Assembly (NCBI GenBank): GCA_017448355.1
Contig: JAFSLQ010000040.1
Location: 41,660 to 105,659 of the forward strand
From: Clostridia bacterium
GTDB lineage: Bacteria > Bacillota > Clostridia > Christensenellales > Borkfalkiaceae
Direction: 5' to 3'
DNA: 64,000 bases
A program made the position numbers and the translations under genes. The notes under the pieces are model-generated. The model did no database searches. It had not been told where the DNA came from and saw only the letters and a list, made by a program, of their open reading frames with translations. Below, piece after piece: positions 43,601-52,824 of this stretch (the stretch's first letter is position 1; each line of letters starts with the position of its first letter).

Positions 43601-45367
43601 TTGAAAAAACAGCAAATAAAAATCCCGATTAACAGGAAAAACATAAATAAATCAGGCAAAAAGCCGAAAACGGTAAATAACGCAGAACTCGGAAAGACTA
43701 AGCCGCGCACGGCGGCGGCTAATAAAAAATCGCTTAAAGTGAGATTTTTGGGTGGCGTCGGCGAAATCGGTAAGAATATGACCGCGTTAGAGTACGGTAA
43801 GGATATAATAATTATCGACGCGGGACTTACTTTCCCCGGCGAAAATATGCCGGGCGTAGACCTTGTGATACCCGACGTTTCTTATTTAGTGCAGAACAAA
43901 TCTAAAATTCGCGGCATAGTTATAACGCACGGTCACGAAGACCATATCGGCGGACTTCCGTACATTTTGAAAGAATTAAACGTTCCCGTGTACGGCACTA
44001 AACTGACGCTTACGCTTATCGAAAACAAGATAAAAGAACAGAAGATAAACGATGCCGTTTTAAATTGCGTAAAACCCGATTCAGTGATAAAACTCGGGTG
44101 CTTTTCGGTGGAATTTATCAACGTAAACCACTCGATAGCGGGCGCGGTCGCGCTGGCTGTTACTACGCCCGTGGGGGTAGTGTTTCACTCCGGCGACTTT
44201 AAGATAGACTATACGCCTATATCGGGCGAAACCATCGATTTAACGCGTATTTCCGAAATAGGCAAGAAAGGCGTTTTGCTTTTGATGGCGGACTCCACCA
44301 ACGCCGAACGCGAAGGCTTTTCAATGAGCGAATCGGTGGTTAAAGACACCCTGGAACACGTTTTTAGCGACAATGCGGAAAAAAGACTTATAATCGCCAC
44401 TTTCGCGTCGAATATCCATAGACTTCAACAGATTTTAGACCTTGCCAAAAAATTCAAAAGGAAGGTCGCTTTTTCGGGCAGGAGTATGATAAATATCGCC
44501 GAGGCGGCGGAGAAAATAGGCGAACTTAAAATTCCAGACGGGCTTATTGTCGACGTGGAGAAGATAGGGAATTTTAAAGACGGTCAGATAGTAATCGTTT
44601 CTACGGGAACGCAGGGCGAACCGATGAGCGCACTTACCCGTATGGCGAGCGGCGAATTCAATAAAGTTAAAATCGGCAACAACGACACGGTGGTAATCAG
44701 CGCGTCGGTAATTCCCGGCAACGAAAAAATGATTTACGCGGTTATCAATAACCTGTATAGGCTTGGCGCGGAAGTCATTTACGAATCGCTTGAACCTATC
44801 CACGTGTCGGGGCACGCCCTTCGCGGCGAACTGAGAACTTTGCAAGCGCTTGTTAAACCCAAGTTTTTCATACCCGTTCACGGCGAGTACCGTCACCTTA
44901 AAAAGCATGCCCGCTTAGCCGAAGAAATGGGTATGAAACCTTCTAATATCGTCATTGCGGAAATAGGCGATACGGTGGAAACAGACGGCAGACAGATAAA
45001 GTTCGGCGAGAAATTTCAGGCGGGTTCAAGATTTGTGGACGGTGTGGGAATCGACGGCGCGGACAGTTTCGTTCTGCGCGACAGAATACATCTGTCGGAA
45101 GACGGGCTTTTGGTCGTCGTCGTTGCGGTGGAAGAACTTTCCGCAACTCTATCTTCGGTCGAGATAGTCAGTAAAGGGCTTATGATGACAGATTCCGTCG
45201 TCGCGGACACGAAAGCCGCGCTTTCAAACACCTTAAAACAGATAGATTTAAGGACGGTACGCGATGAAACGGAACTTGCGGGAATAATCCGCAGAAGTTT
45301 AAGAAACTTTATATATAAAGCGACGAAGAAAAATCCGATGATAGTGCCTATCGTTATGGTGGTTTAG
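43601..45367 (+). CDS. rnj: Ribonuclease J
   Basis: A 588-residue metallo-beta-lactamase/beta-CASP nuclease. The first 45 residues are a Lys/Asn-rich extension; then the core with FLGGVGEIGKNM, zinc motif THGHEDHIGGLPY near residue 107, HSGDFKIDYTP, ADSTNAEREG, and the beta-CASP block ISGEPM-type sequence (STGTQGEPMSAL) with VHVSGHA and PVHGEYRHL. It has 5'-3' exonuclease and endonuclease activity in mRNA decay and rRNA maturation. The TTG start is set by AGGAG five bases upstream. Its stop is immediately followed by the TTG of the next gene. Confidence 0.94.
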   Translation: MKKQQIKIPINRKNINKSGKKPKTVNNAELGKTKPRTAAANKKSLKVRFLGGVGEIGKNMTALEYGKDIIIIDAGLTFPGENMPGVDLVIPDVSYLVQNKSKIRGIVITHGHEDHIGGLPYILKELNVPVYGTKLTLTLIENKIKEQKINDAVLNCVKPDSVIKLGCFSVEFINVNHSIAGAVALAVTTPVGVVFHSGDFKIDYTPISGETIDLTRISEIGKKGVLLLMADSTNAEREGFSMSESVVKDTLEHVFSDNAEKRLIIATFASNIHRLQQILDLAKKFKRKVAFSGRSMINIAEAAEKIGELKIPDGLIVDVEKIGNFKDGQIVIVSTGTQGEPMSALTRMASGEFNKVKIGNNDTVVISASVIPGNEKMIYAVINNLYRLGAEVIYESLEPIHVSGHALRGELRTLQALVKPKFFIPVHGEYRHLKKHARLAEEMGMKPSNIVIAEIGDTVETDGRQIKFGEKFQAGSRFVDGVGIDGADSFVLRDRIHLSEDGLLVVVVAVEELSATLSSVEIVSKGLMMTDSVVADTKAALSNTLKQIDLRTVRDETELAGIIRRSLRNFIYKATKKNPMIVPIVMVV

Positions 45368-45958
45368 TTGGACGACCGTCTTAAACTGTTAAGAGAAAAC
45401 GCGAAATCGCGCGGCGAACCGATACTTCGCGATAAGTCCTTTGAATTACTAATTAAAACCGTCGAAAGCAAAAATCCGCGAACCATTTTGGAAATAGGCG
45501 TAAACGAAGGGCTTTCCGGTGTTGCGATGCTGCTTAAAGCGGATAGCGCAAGGCTTACGGGGATAGAAATAGACGAAGAAAAGGTTATAAAAGCGCGCGA
45601 AAACTACCGTCTTTTCGGGGTTGAGGCGCGTACGAAAATATTCTTAGGCGACGCGTCGGAAATAATACCGTTGCTTTCCGCAAAGTACGATTTTATTTTT
45701 CTCGACGGTCCGAAAGGGCATTACGCCGAGTATGCGGATAATCTTATCGCAGCGCTGAATAATGGCGGCACGCTTTTTGCCGACAACGTGTTGTATCGCG
45801 GGTACGTGGGAAAGGACAAGAAAGTTCCGCACCGCCACGCCACCATAAAGCACAGTATGGAAAATTTTCTGGATAAAATTACAACTGATAAAAGGCTTAA
45901 AACAACCGTTTACGATATCGAAGACGGCGTAAGCATTACGGAAAAACTTTATGAATAA
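45368..45958 (+). CDS. trmR: SAM-dependent O-methyltransferase, TrmR-like (tRNA wobble uridine)
   Basis: A 196-residue class I methyltransferase of the O-methyltransferase family 3/YrrM type: TILEIGVNEGLSGVAML (SAM motif I), LTGIEIDEEK, YDFIFLDGPKGHY and GGTLFADNVLYRG with the metal-ligand Asp/Asn. In B. subtilis TrmR methylates 5-hydroxyuridine to 5-methoxyuridine at tRNA position 34. The next gene is a TrhP-type U32 protein that makes that hydroxyuridine, which supports the assignment. TTG start directly after the RNase J stop; translation is probably coupled. Confidence 0.85.
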   Translation: MDDRLKLLRENAKSRGEPILRDKSFELLIKTVESKNPRTILEIGVNEGLSGVAMLLKADSARLTGIEIDEEKVIKARENYRLFGVEARTKIFLGDASEIIPLLSAKYDFIFLDGPKGHYAEYADNLIAALNNGGTLFADNVLYRGYVGKDKKVPHRHATIKHSMENFLDKITTDKRLKTTVYDIEDGVSITEKLYE

Positions 45959-47171
45959 AATAGAACTTTTAGCGCCCGCGGGGGATTTTAATAAACTTAA
46001 AGTTGCTTTATTGTACGGCGCGGACGCGGTGTACGTCGGTGGTAAGGAGTTGGGACTTCGGGCGCAAGCGGGGAACTTTACCGACGAAGAGTTAAAAGCC
46101 GCGACAGAATACGCGCACGAACGCGGAAAAAAAATTTACGTTACGGTAAATATTCTTGCAAGAAATTACGATATAGAAAAGGCGGAAAAGTATTTCCGCT
46201 TTTTGGAAAGCATAAAAATCGATGGGGCGATTATATCAGACGCGGGGCTAATTAGCGTAGCAAGAGAAGTCGCGCCGAAACTTCCTTTAAACTTATCCAC
46301 GCAGGCAAGCGTTCTTAACTATAAAGCGGTGGAATTTTGGAAAAAACAGGGCGTAAAGCGCGTTATTTTGGCGCGCGAACTTACGCTTAAAGAAATTGCC
46401 GAAATTCACGAAAGAGTACCCGATATCGAGATAGAAACCTTTATTCACGGCGCGATGTGTATAAGTTACAGCGGAAGATGTCTTTTGTCCGACTACCGCG
46501 CGGGGAGACCTTCTAACCGCGGGGAGTGCGTGCAGGCGTGCCGTTGGAACTACGAAATCCGCGAAAAGGGTAGTAGCGGCGCGTTTATGGAAATGGAAGA
46601 AGACGACCGCGGCACTTACATTTTAAATAGTAAGGATTTGAATTTATCCGATTATATAGCGGAACTTGACGGCGCGGGTGTGTGTTCTTTTAAGATAGAA
46701 GGGCGTATGAAATCGGAATACTATCTTGCAACCGTTATAAACGCCTACCGCCGCGCTTTGGACGCCTATTATAAAGTCGGCAAAGACTACGTGAAAGACG
46801 GGTTTTACCGTGCGGAACTCGATAAGACCGCCCACCGCGAGTTTACGACAGCCTATCTTTTAGGTGAAAACGACCGCACGGAAAATTTTGACGACAGTCA
46901 AAGCAAAGGCACGCATAAGTTTATCGCAACCGTTTTAAGCGCGGGCGACGGCTTTGCTCTTATCGAAATGCGCAATCGCTTTAAAGTGGGCGACAAACTC
47001 GAAGTGCTTTCGCCGACGGACAGTTTTAACAAGATTATAACCGTCGCGAAAATGGAAACGGAAAATGGCGAAATTATAGAAGACGCGAAAATCGTTCAGC
47101 AAAAAATCAAACTTTATACCGACGTTAAACTAAGCGCGGGCGATATGTTGAGAATTTTAGTCGCCGAATAA
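45951..47171 (+). CDS. trhP: U32-family protein, TrhP-type tRNA hydroxylation protein
   Basis: A 406-residue peptidase-U32-family protein. N-terminal ELLAPAGDFNKLKVALLYGADAVYVGG, the U32 signature ETFIHGAMCISYSGRC, and a Cys-rich patch GECVQACRWNYEI that with SGRC supplies four cysteines likely to bind an iron-sulfur cluster. TrhP proteins use prephenate-derived chemistry to hydroxylate U34 of tRNAs, upstream of TrmR. Annotation databases often call it a collagenase-like protease, which is misleading. It overlaps trmR by eight bases. Confidence 0.85.
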   Translation: MNKIELLAPAGDFNKLKVALLYGADAVYVGGKELGLRAQAGNFTDEELKAATEYAHERGKKIYVTVNILARNYDIEKAEKYFRFLESIKIDGAIISDAGLISVAREVAPKLPLNLSTQASVLNYKAVEFWKKQGVKRVILARELTLKEIAEIHERVPDIEIETFIHGAMCISYSGRCLLSDYRAGRPSNRGECVQACRWNYEIREKGSSGAFMEMEEDDRGTYILNSKDLNLSDYIAELDGAGVCSFKIEGRMKSEYYLATVINAYRRALDAYYKVGKDYVKDGFYRAELDKTAHREFTTAYLLGENDRTENFDDSQSKGTHKFIATVLSAGDGFALIEMRNRFKVGDKLEVLSPTDSFNKIITVAKMETENGEIIEDAKIVQQKIKLYTDVKLSAGDMLRILVAE

Positions 47172-47199
47172 AAAAATTAAAAAAATTTCATTAAATTCG

Positions 47200-47300
47200 T
47201 TGACACACCGCGCGCGGTGTGTTAATATATTACCGTAAAGTTAACCTATGCTAACCGAAAGGTTGGCAAAATTAAAGACAAAGAGTTAACCTGTGCTAAC
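47200..47300 (+). promoter_or_regulatory. Promoter and iron-regulator-like sites of the feo operon
   Basis: TTGACA (47200-47205), a 17-base spacer, TAATAT (47223-47228). The spacer contains an 18-bp perfect palindrome CACACCGCGCGCGGTGTG (47204-47221). Downstream, two copies of GTTAACCT(A/G)TGCTAAC lie at 47240-47255 and 47285-47300, 45 bases apart, the second just before the ribosome site. They resemble DtxR-family (IdeR/TroR-like) boxes. A small hairpin AACCGAAAGGTT lies between them. Iron-dependent repression is the natural reading, but the regulator is not in the window. Confidence 0.65.
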
Positions 47301-47314
47301 TACAAGGAGAAAAT

Positions 47315-47536
47315 ATGCCGATAATACTTGCGCCGATAAATAAGGAACTTAGGATTTTGCGGGTTTTGACCGACGAAAAGACGAAAAAACATTTAGAAAA
47401 CTTGGGACTTACACAAAACGGGGTTATAACCGTTTTGTCGTCAAGTGGCGGTGCTGTCGTATGCAAGGTAAAGGAAGGCAGGGTTGCGCTTGACAGGACT
47501 GTTTCCACCAAAATACTCGTTGCGGAAGCGGTTTAA
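47315..47536 (+). CDS. feoA: FeoA-domain protein (first copy)
   Basis: A 73-residue SH3-like FeoA protein (LRILRVLTDEKTKKHLENLG, GVITVLSSSGGAVVCKVKEGRVAL). FeoA proteins bind the cytoplasmic side of FeoB and support ferrous iron uptake. It is more divergent than the second copy, as usual in clostridial feoA-feoA-feoB sets. AAGGAG precedes the ATG. Confidence 0.85.
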   Translation: MPIILAPINKELRILRVLTDEKTKKHLENLGLTQNGVITVLSSSGGAVVCKVKEGRVALDRTVSTKILVAEAV

Positions 47537-47581
47537 TAAAGGTAAAAATTATAGTTTTTATACAAATAAAGGAGAACGATT

Positions 47582-47815
47582 ATGCAGAAAAAGTTAGATG
47601 AATTTGCTATCGGTGAAACGGGCGTTGTCAAAGCGGTCGGCGGCGAAGGCAAAATCAAGAGAAGGCTTTTCGATATGGGCATAACCCCCGGCGCGGAAAT
47701 TCTGTTAAGAAAGAAAGCGCCGCTTGGCGACCCTATCGAAATAACGATACGCGGCTACGAACTTACGCTCCGTAAAACGGAAGCGCAGTTTGTGAATATG
47801 GAGGTGAAAAAATGA
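47582..47815 (+). CDS. feoA: FeoA-domain protein (second copy)
   Basis: A 77-residue FeoA with the canonical core ETGVVKAVGGEGKIKRRLFD, MGITPGAEILLRKKAPLGDP and EITIRGYELTLRKTEA. Its stop overlaps the feoB start by four bases, coupling the two proteins at translation. Confidence 0.92.
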   Translation: MQKKLDEFAIGETGVVKAVGGEGKIKRRLFDMGITPGAEILLRKKAPLGDPIEITIRGYELTLRKTEAQFVNMEVKK

Positions 47816-50118
47816 TGCGTTTTGCGTTAGCGGGAAACCCCAACTCGGGGAAGACCACGCTGTTTAACGGACTTACGGGTTCGACCGCGCACGTCGGCAA
47901 CTGGCCGGGCGTCACGGTGGATAAAAGAGACGGCTTATACAAAAAGTGCGCCGAACCTATTTCAATAATCGACCTTCCGGGCATATATTCGCTGTCGCCG
48001 TATACTCCCGAAGAAGTTATCGCGAGAAACTACATATTAGACGAAAAACCCGACTGCGTGATAAACATTATAGACGCCACGAATTTAGAGCGTAATTTGT
48101 ATTTAACTACGCAGATTATGGAAATAGACGTTCCCGTTGTTATCGCCTTAAATATGATGGACGCGGTGGTAAAGCAGGGCGACGCGATTGACGAAAAGGC
48201 GTTAGAGAAAAAACTCGGCGTACCTGTCGTCGCGATTTCCGCGTTAAAGGGCGAAGGACTTGCGGAACTGATGGAAAGGGCGTATAGCACGAGTAAAACC
48301 CCGCGCCTCGGCAAAACGGTGTTAGAACACGGCGCGCTTGCGCACTTGATAACGGATGTTAAAATCGCACTCGACGGGCCGGGGGTAGAAAATCCTTTGT
48401 TCCACGCCGTAAAACTTGCGGAAGAGGACGAACTTGAAGTAAACGCGCATAAAGACACCGTCAAAATGGTTGAAGAATTTAAAAAGACCTTTAAAGACGA
48501 TACTTTCGGGGACGACTTCGAGGCACTTATTGCCGACGCGAGATATAAATATATATCTGATAATTTCTCGTCGGTTATTACCAAAAAGAACAAAGAAAAG
48601 TTCGCAAGCACAAAGTCGGATAAAGCGGATAAAGTGTTAACGCATAAAATCTGGGGTATACCTATATTCTTAGTCGTACTCTTTGCGATTTTCCACTTAA
48701 CTTTCAGCGAAGACTTTTTGTATCTCGGTAAAATTTTCGGACTTCCGTCGCTTGACGACTTGGGCATAGATACGGAAGCGTTCGGCGGACAATTACTTGC
48801 TTGTTTTTATGACGGCGCGGTATTTTCGCCGGGTGTAATAATAAATAATCTGTGGAATAATATCATCGTAGAATACGCTTTCGGCTGGCTTGTCAATATA
48901 ATCGCGGAAAGCGGGATGAGCGTGTGGGCGGTAGGCTTACTTAACGACGGTATTATAGAAGGCTTAAAAGCGGTGCTTTCCTTCTTGCCCCCGATACTCG
49001 TACTCTTCTTATTCTTCTCGATTTTGGAAGATTCCGGCTATATGGCGCGTATCGCGTTTATACTCGACAGAATGTTTCGTAAATTCGGGCTGTCCGGCAG
49101 AGCGTTTTTGCCGATGATAATGGGCTTTGGGTGTTCCGTTCCCGCTATGATTAACACGAGAACCTTAGCGGACGACAAAGAACGCGCGGCGACGATAAGG
49201 GTTATTCCTTTCTTCTCCTGCGGGGCAAAATTGCCTATTTTAACCGCGGTTGCGGGCGCTATCGTTGCGTTCTTCGGCGTGGGGAATGCGGATTTAATCA
49301 CTTACGGTATGTATTTACTTGGCATTGTTTCGGCAATACTTGCGGTACTCTTTATGAGAAATACTTCTCTTAAAGGAGAAACGCCGCCCTTTATTATGGA
49401 ACTTCCCGCGTACCACGCGCCGCAGTTCAAAAATCTTATGATACACCTTTGGGATAAGACCAAACACTTCGTTAAAAAGGCGTTCACGATAATCGTTGCG
49501 TCAACTATCGTTATCTGGGTTCTTTCACACTTCTCTTTCTCTTGGGGGTTCTTGGAGGACGAAGAAATAAATCAAAGTATTTTAGCGCAGATTTCAATGC
49601 TCGTTCAGCCGATATTTACGCCATTGGGCTTTGGTAGTCAGTTAGGTGAGTTCGGTTGGGTGTTCGTAGTCGCGGCAATATCGGGACTTATCGCAAAGGA
49701 AAACGTTATCGCAACGTTTGCGACCTTGGCTGCGTGCCTTGCGGCGGTTGCAAGCCTTGATATAAGTACGCTTGATATCACCGCCGAAGAAGGCATCGAC
49801 GCGGTTCAGGCAATGATCATGGCGACGGGTATAGGTATCCCGGGACTTATCGCGTTTATCGCGTTCAATATGACGACTATTCCGTGCTTTGCGGCGGTAG
49901 GTACTGCGAAAGCCGAACTTATGAATAATAAGTCCTATCGCGGCACGCTTTTATTCTGGATAATTTCGAGTTTCATTGTTGCGGCGGCGGTTTATACCAT
50001 CGGAAGTTGGTGGTGGACGCTCTTTATCTGGGCGGCGGCTGTTATATTGACTGCTTGGTGCGTAATATCGTATAATAAAAAGGCAAAAGAAAAACTTGAC
50101 AATCAAAAATTAGGTTAA
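47812..50118 (+). CDS. feoB: Ferrous iron transporter FeoB
   Basis: A 768-residue transporter. The N-terminal G-protein domain has G1 GNPNSGKTTLFNGLTG, G3 DLPGIYSLSPYTPEE and G4 NMMD (NxxD), followed by a GDI helical domain, then Gate/Core/Gate membrane domains with CSVPAMINTRTL and IPFFSCGAKLPI, the second and first conserved Cys positions, and IAKENVIAT. It imports Fe2+ under anaerobic conditions. A second ATG three bases downstream is equally possible. It is followed by the small Cys-rich FeoB-associated gene. Confidence 0.96.
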   Translation: MMRFALAGNPNSGKTTLFNGLTGSTAHVGNWPGVTVDKRDGLYKKCAEPISIIDLPGIYSLSPYTPEEVIARNYILDEKPDCVINIIDATNLERNLYLTTQIMEIDVPVVIALNMMDAVVKQGDAIDEKALEKKLGVPVVAISALKGEGLAELMERAYSTSKTPRLGKTVLEHGALAHLITDVKIALDGPGVENPLFHAVKLAEEDELEVNAHKDTVKMVEEFKKTFKDDTFGDDFEALIADARYKYISDNFSSVITKKNKEKFASTKSDKADKVLTHKIWGIPIFLVVLFAIFHLTFSEDFLYLGKIFGLPSLDDLGIDTEAFGGQLLACFYDGAVFSPGVIINNLWNNIIVEYAFGWLVNIIAESGMSVWAVGLLNDGIIEGLKAVLSFLPPILVLFLFFSILEDSGYMARIAFILDRMFRKFGLSGRAFLPMIMGFGCSVPAMINTRTLADDKERAATIRVIPFFSCGAKLPILTAVAGAIVAFFGVGNADLITYGMYLLGIVSAILAVLFMRNTSLKGETPPFIMELPAYHAPQFKNLMIHLWDKTKHFVKKAFTIIVASTIVIWVLSHFSFSWGFLEDEEINQSILAQISMLVQPIFTPLGFGSQLGEFGWVFVVAAISGLIAKENVIATFATLAACLAAVASLDISTLDITAEEGIDAVQAMIMATGIGIPGLIAFIAFNMTTIPCFAAVGTAKAELMNNKSYRGTLLFWIISSFIVAAAVYTIGSWWWTLFIWAAAVILTAWCVISYNKKAKEKLDNQKLG

Positions 50119-50136
50119 TTTTAAGGGGGTGGCTTT

Positions 50137-50307
50137 ATGAAACCCGTTGAAATTATAATTATAGTAGCGGCGGCGGCAGTCGTTATAGGCGTTATAGTCG
50201 CCGCGATAATAAGAAAGAAAAAGGGCATATCTTCCTGCGACTGCGGTTGCGACTGTGCGCACTGTAAAGGTTGCGGGATAAAAAAGCCCGAAGAAGAGAA
50301 AAAATAG
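50137..50307 (+). CDS. FeoB-associated Cys-rich membrane protein
   Basis: A 56-residue protein: one N-terminal membrane helix (EIIIIVAAAAVVIGVIVAAI) followed by a basic stretch and a Cys cluster CDCGCDCAHCKGCG. This is the pattern of the FeoB-associated Cys-rich family, suggested to help deliver or sense iron at the transporter. AGGGGG ribosome site upstream; it lies between feoB and copA on one strand with short gaps, so it belongs to the feo operon. Confidence 0.88.
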   Translation: MKPVEIIIIVAAAAVVIGVIVAAIIRKKKGISSCDCGCDCAHCKGCGIKKPEEEKK

Positions 50308-50314
50308 GTTAGAT

Positions 50315-52687
50315 ATGACCAAACAAAAATTCGACGTAGGCGGCATGAGTTGTGCCGCCTGCTCGGCGGGAATAGAGAAGGCGGTCGGTAAACTTGACGG
50401 GGTAAAGGAAACTTGCGTTTCGCTCCTAGAAAAGTCTATGACCGTAATATACGACGAAAATTTGCTTTCGGAACAAGCGGTAATCGCTACGGTGGAAAAG
50501 TTAGGGTACACCGCGGCGATTTTCGGCGTTATAAAAGATAAATGTGCCGACGCCGAAAGACTTAAAAAGCGGTTTTTTATATCGCTCATCTTTTTAGTGC
50601 CTTTAATGTACCTTTCGATGTTCAAAATGTTCGGCGCGCCGACGTTTAGCGACGTTTTCGATGCGGGCTTTATCGTAGACCTTGCCTTGCAGTTTGTGCT
50701 TGCGACAGTTATTATTGCGGTCAATTTCAAATTTTACACAAGCGGCGTCCGCGCGGTGAAAAACCTATCACCTAATATGGATACCTTGGTGTTTTTAGGT
50801 TCTTTTACCGCGTATATTTACAGCGTTGTGATTTCCGCACTTATGATAGCAGGGAAAGTAGCGAATACTCACGTGTTTTTCGAAGCGTCCGCCATGGTTA
50901 TGACGCTTGTGGACTTAGGCAAGTATTTAGAAGAAATATCCAAAAGGAAAACGGGCGCGGAAATAGAAAAACTTTCTAAACTTCTGCCGAAAACCGCCGT
51001 TCGCGAAAACGACGGCAAAGAAGAAACGGTACTCGTTGCCGATTTAGTTAAGGGCGATATAATAATTCTTAAAGCGGGTGATTATTGCCCCGTTGATGGT
51101 AAAGTGATTGACGGCGTCGCGGCGGTAGATAAGTCCGCGATAACGGGCGAAAGCATCCCCGAAGAAGCGGCAAAAGGTTATAAGATAGTGTCCGGCAGCA
51201 CGTTAAAATCGGGGTATATAAAGGTAGAGTGCGAAAAGGTCGGCTCTGATACGCTGTTTTCTAAAATAGTTGAAACGGTTAAGACTGCGGGCGCAAGTAA
51301 AGTGCCTATGCAAAGGTTTGCGGACAAAGTTTCCGCGGTCTTCGTGCCGATAGTGGTGTTTGTTGCCGTGCTGACTTTTATTCTGCAAATAATATTTAAC
51401 GCGGGCGACTTCGGGTATGCCGTCAAATGCGCTATAAGCGTTATAGTCATATCCTGTCCGTGCGCGTTGGGCTTAGCAACACCCGTCGCCATTATGGCGG
51501 GGGCTGGAAAGGCGGCGGCACTCGGTATACTCTATAAGGACGGCGAAGCACTCCAAAAAGCGCGTAATATAAATTGTGTGCTATTCGATAAGACGGCGAC
51601 TTTAACCGAAGGAAAGCCCAAAGTCGTAGATTTTATAAATCTATCCGATAAAACGGACGAAGAGATTTTCGCTGTGTCTTCCGCGCTCGAAAAACTGTCT
51701 AACCACCCTTTAAGCACGGCAATTAAAGAGTTTTGCGGCGACGAGAATAAAACCGTCAACAACTATTCTTACGAAATAGGTAAGGGCATTACGGGCGAAG
51801 TAGACGGCACGACCTATTCTCTCGGCACTTTCGGCGAAGAAAAATATTTTACCGATAAAACTACGGTTTCGCTGCACCAAGGGGGTAAACTCCTTGCGGT
51901 GTTCGGAATAGCGGACACGATAAAAAATGACAGCGCGGCGGCGGTAAATGCGTTAAATAAAAGCGGCATCGCCACCGTAATGATAACGGGCGACAAAAAG
52001 GCGGCGGCGGAGAGCGTCGCAAAAGAGACGGGCATAGAAAAATACGAATATTCCGTTCTTCCTACGGGCAAGGCGGACTATGTCAATAAATACCGCGGGC
52101 AGGGCTATTTTACGGCTTTTGTGGGCGACGGAATAAACGACAGCCCCGCCTTAAAATCCGCCGACGTCGGCATAAGTCTTGACAGCGGCACGGATATAGC
52201 GATAGAAAGCGCGGATATAGTGCTTGTCGGCGGGTCGGTTTTAAAAGTGCCAAGCGCGATAAATTTAAGCAAAAAAATCGTGCGGATAATAAAGGAAAAC
52301 CTTTTCTGGGCGTTTTTCTATAACGTGCTTATGATACCCGTCGCAGCGGGCGCGCTGGCGTTTATCGGGATTAAATTCGAGCCTTATATAGCCGCGCTTT
52401 GTATGAGCGTCAGTTCGCTTTTTGTGGTACTGAACGCGCTTAGAATAAATAATTACGGTAAAAAACGTAAAAATAAATCAAACGGAGATATGAAAATGAA
52501 ATTAATAGTCGAAGGTATGATGTGCGAACATTGTAAAAAGAGAGTATCGGAAGCGGTAAAAAGCGTTTCGGGTGTAGAGAGCGTAGAAGTTAACTTAAAG
52601 AAAAAGACGGTAGAATATTCGGGCGACGCCGATATCGCGGCGATTAAAGCCGCGATAACCGCCGCAGGTTATAGTGTTAAAGAATAG
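50315..52687 (+). CDS. copA: Copper-type P1B ATPase with N- and C-terminal heavy-metal-binding domains
   Basis: A 790-residue heavy-metal ATPase. N-terminal HMA domain with GMSCAACSAG, eight membrane helices with the CPC motif (ISCPCALGLATP), phosphatase TGES (AITGESIPE), the HP motif (LSNHPLSTAIKEF) and the hinge GDGINDSPALKSADVGI. The phosphorylation motif reads DKTATLTEGKP instead of the near-invariant DKTGTLT. A second HMA domain with GMMCEHCKKR (residues about 727-790) is fused at the C-terminus after a Lys-rich linker; it looks like a CopZ chaperone and is preceded by its own GGAG and ATG (52491). The predicted substrate is Cu+. Confidence 0.9.
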   Translation: MTKQKFDVGGMSCAACSAGIEKAVGKLDGVKETCVSLLEKSMTVIYDENLLSEQAVIATVEKLGYTAAIFGVIKDKCADAERLKKRFFISLIFLVPLMYLSMFKMFGAPTFSDVFDAGFIVDLALQFVLATVIIAVNFKFYTSGVRAVKNLSPNMDTLVFLGSFTAYIYSVVISALMIAGKVANTHVFFEASAMVMTLVDLGKYLEEISKRKTGAEIEKLSKLLPKTAVRENDGKEETVLVADLVKGDIIILKAGDYCPVDGKVIDGVAAVDKSAITGESIPEEAAKGYKIVSGSTLKSGYIKVECEKVGSDTLFSKIVETVKTAGASKVPMQRFADKVSAVFVPIVVFVAVLTFILQIIFNAGDFGYAVKCAISVIVISCPCALGLATPVAIMAGAGKAAALGILYKDGEALQKARNINCVLFDKTATLTEGKPKVVDFINLSDKTDEEIFAVSSALEKLSNHPLSTAIKEFCGDENKTVNNYSYEIGKGITGEVDGTTYSLGTFGEEKYFTDKTTVSLHQGGKLLAVFGIADTIKNDSAAAVNALNKSGIATVMITGDKKAAAESVAKETGIEKYEYSVLPTGKADYVNKYRGQGYFTAFVGDGINDSPALKSADVGISLDSGTDIAIESADIVLVGGSVLKVPSAINLSKKIVRIIKENLFWAFFYNVLMIPVAAGALAFIGIKFEPYIAALCMSVSSLFVVLNALRINNYGKKRKNKSNGDMKMKLIVEGMMCEHCKKRVSEAVKSVSGVESVEVNLKKKTVEYSGDADIAAIKAAITAAGYSVKE

Positions 52688-52702
52688 AATTTAATAAAAT
52701 CT

Positions 52703-52747
52703 TTTCCGCCGAACGCTAAAATCCAGCGTTCGGCGGAAATTTTTTTT
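52703..52747 (+). terminator. Intrinsic terminator of the feo-copA region
   Basis: A perfect 15-bp stem TTTCCGCCGAACGCT / AGCGTTCGGCGGAAA with a seven-base loop, followed by seven or more T. Confidence 0.95.
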
Positions 52748-52756
52748 GCCGTGCGC

Positions 52757-52785
52757 TTGTAAAAAAACACAATATAATGTATAAT
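52757..52785 (+). promoter_or_regulatory. Promoter of the topoisomerase pair
   Basis: TTGTAA (52757-52762), 17 bases, TATAAT (52780-52785), 40 bp ahead of the first topoisomerase gene. A second TATAAT-like repeat lies seven bases upstream of the -10. Confidence 0.7.
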
Positions 52786-52824
52786 GATTACTGTATCACA
52801 TACAAAAGATAGTGCGGAGGAAAA

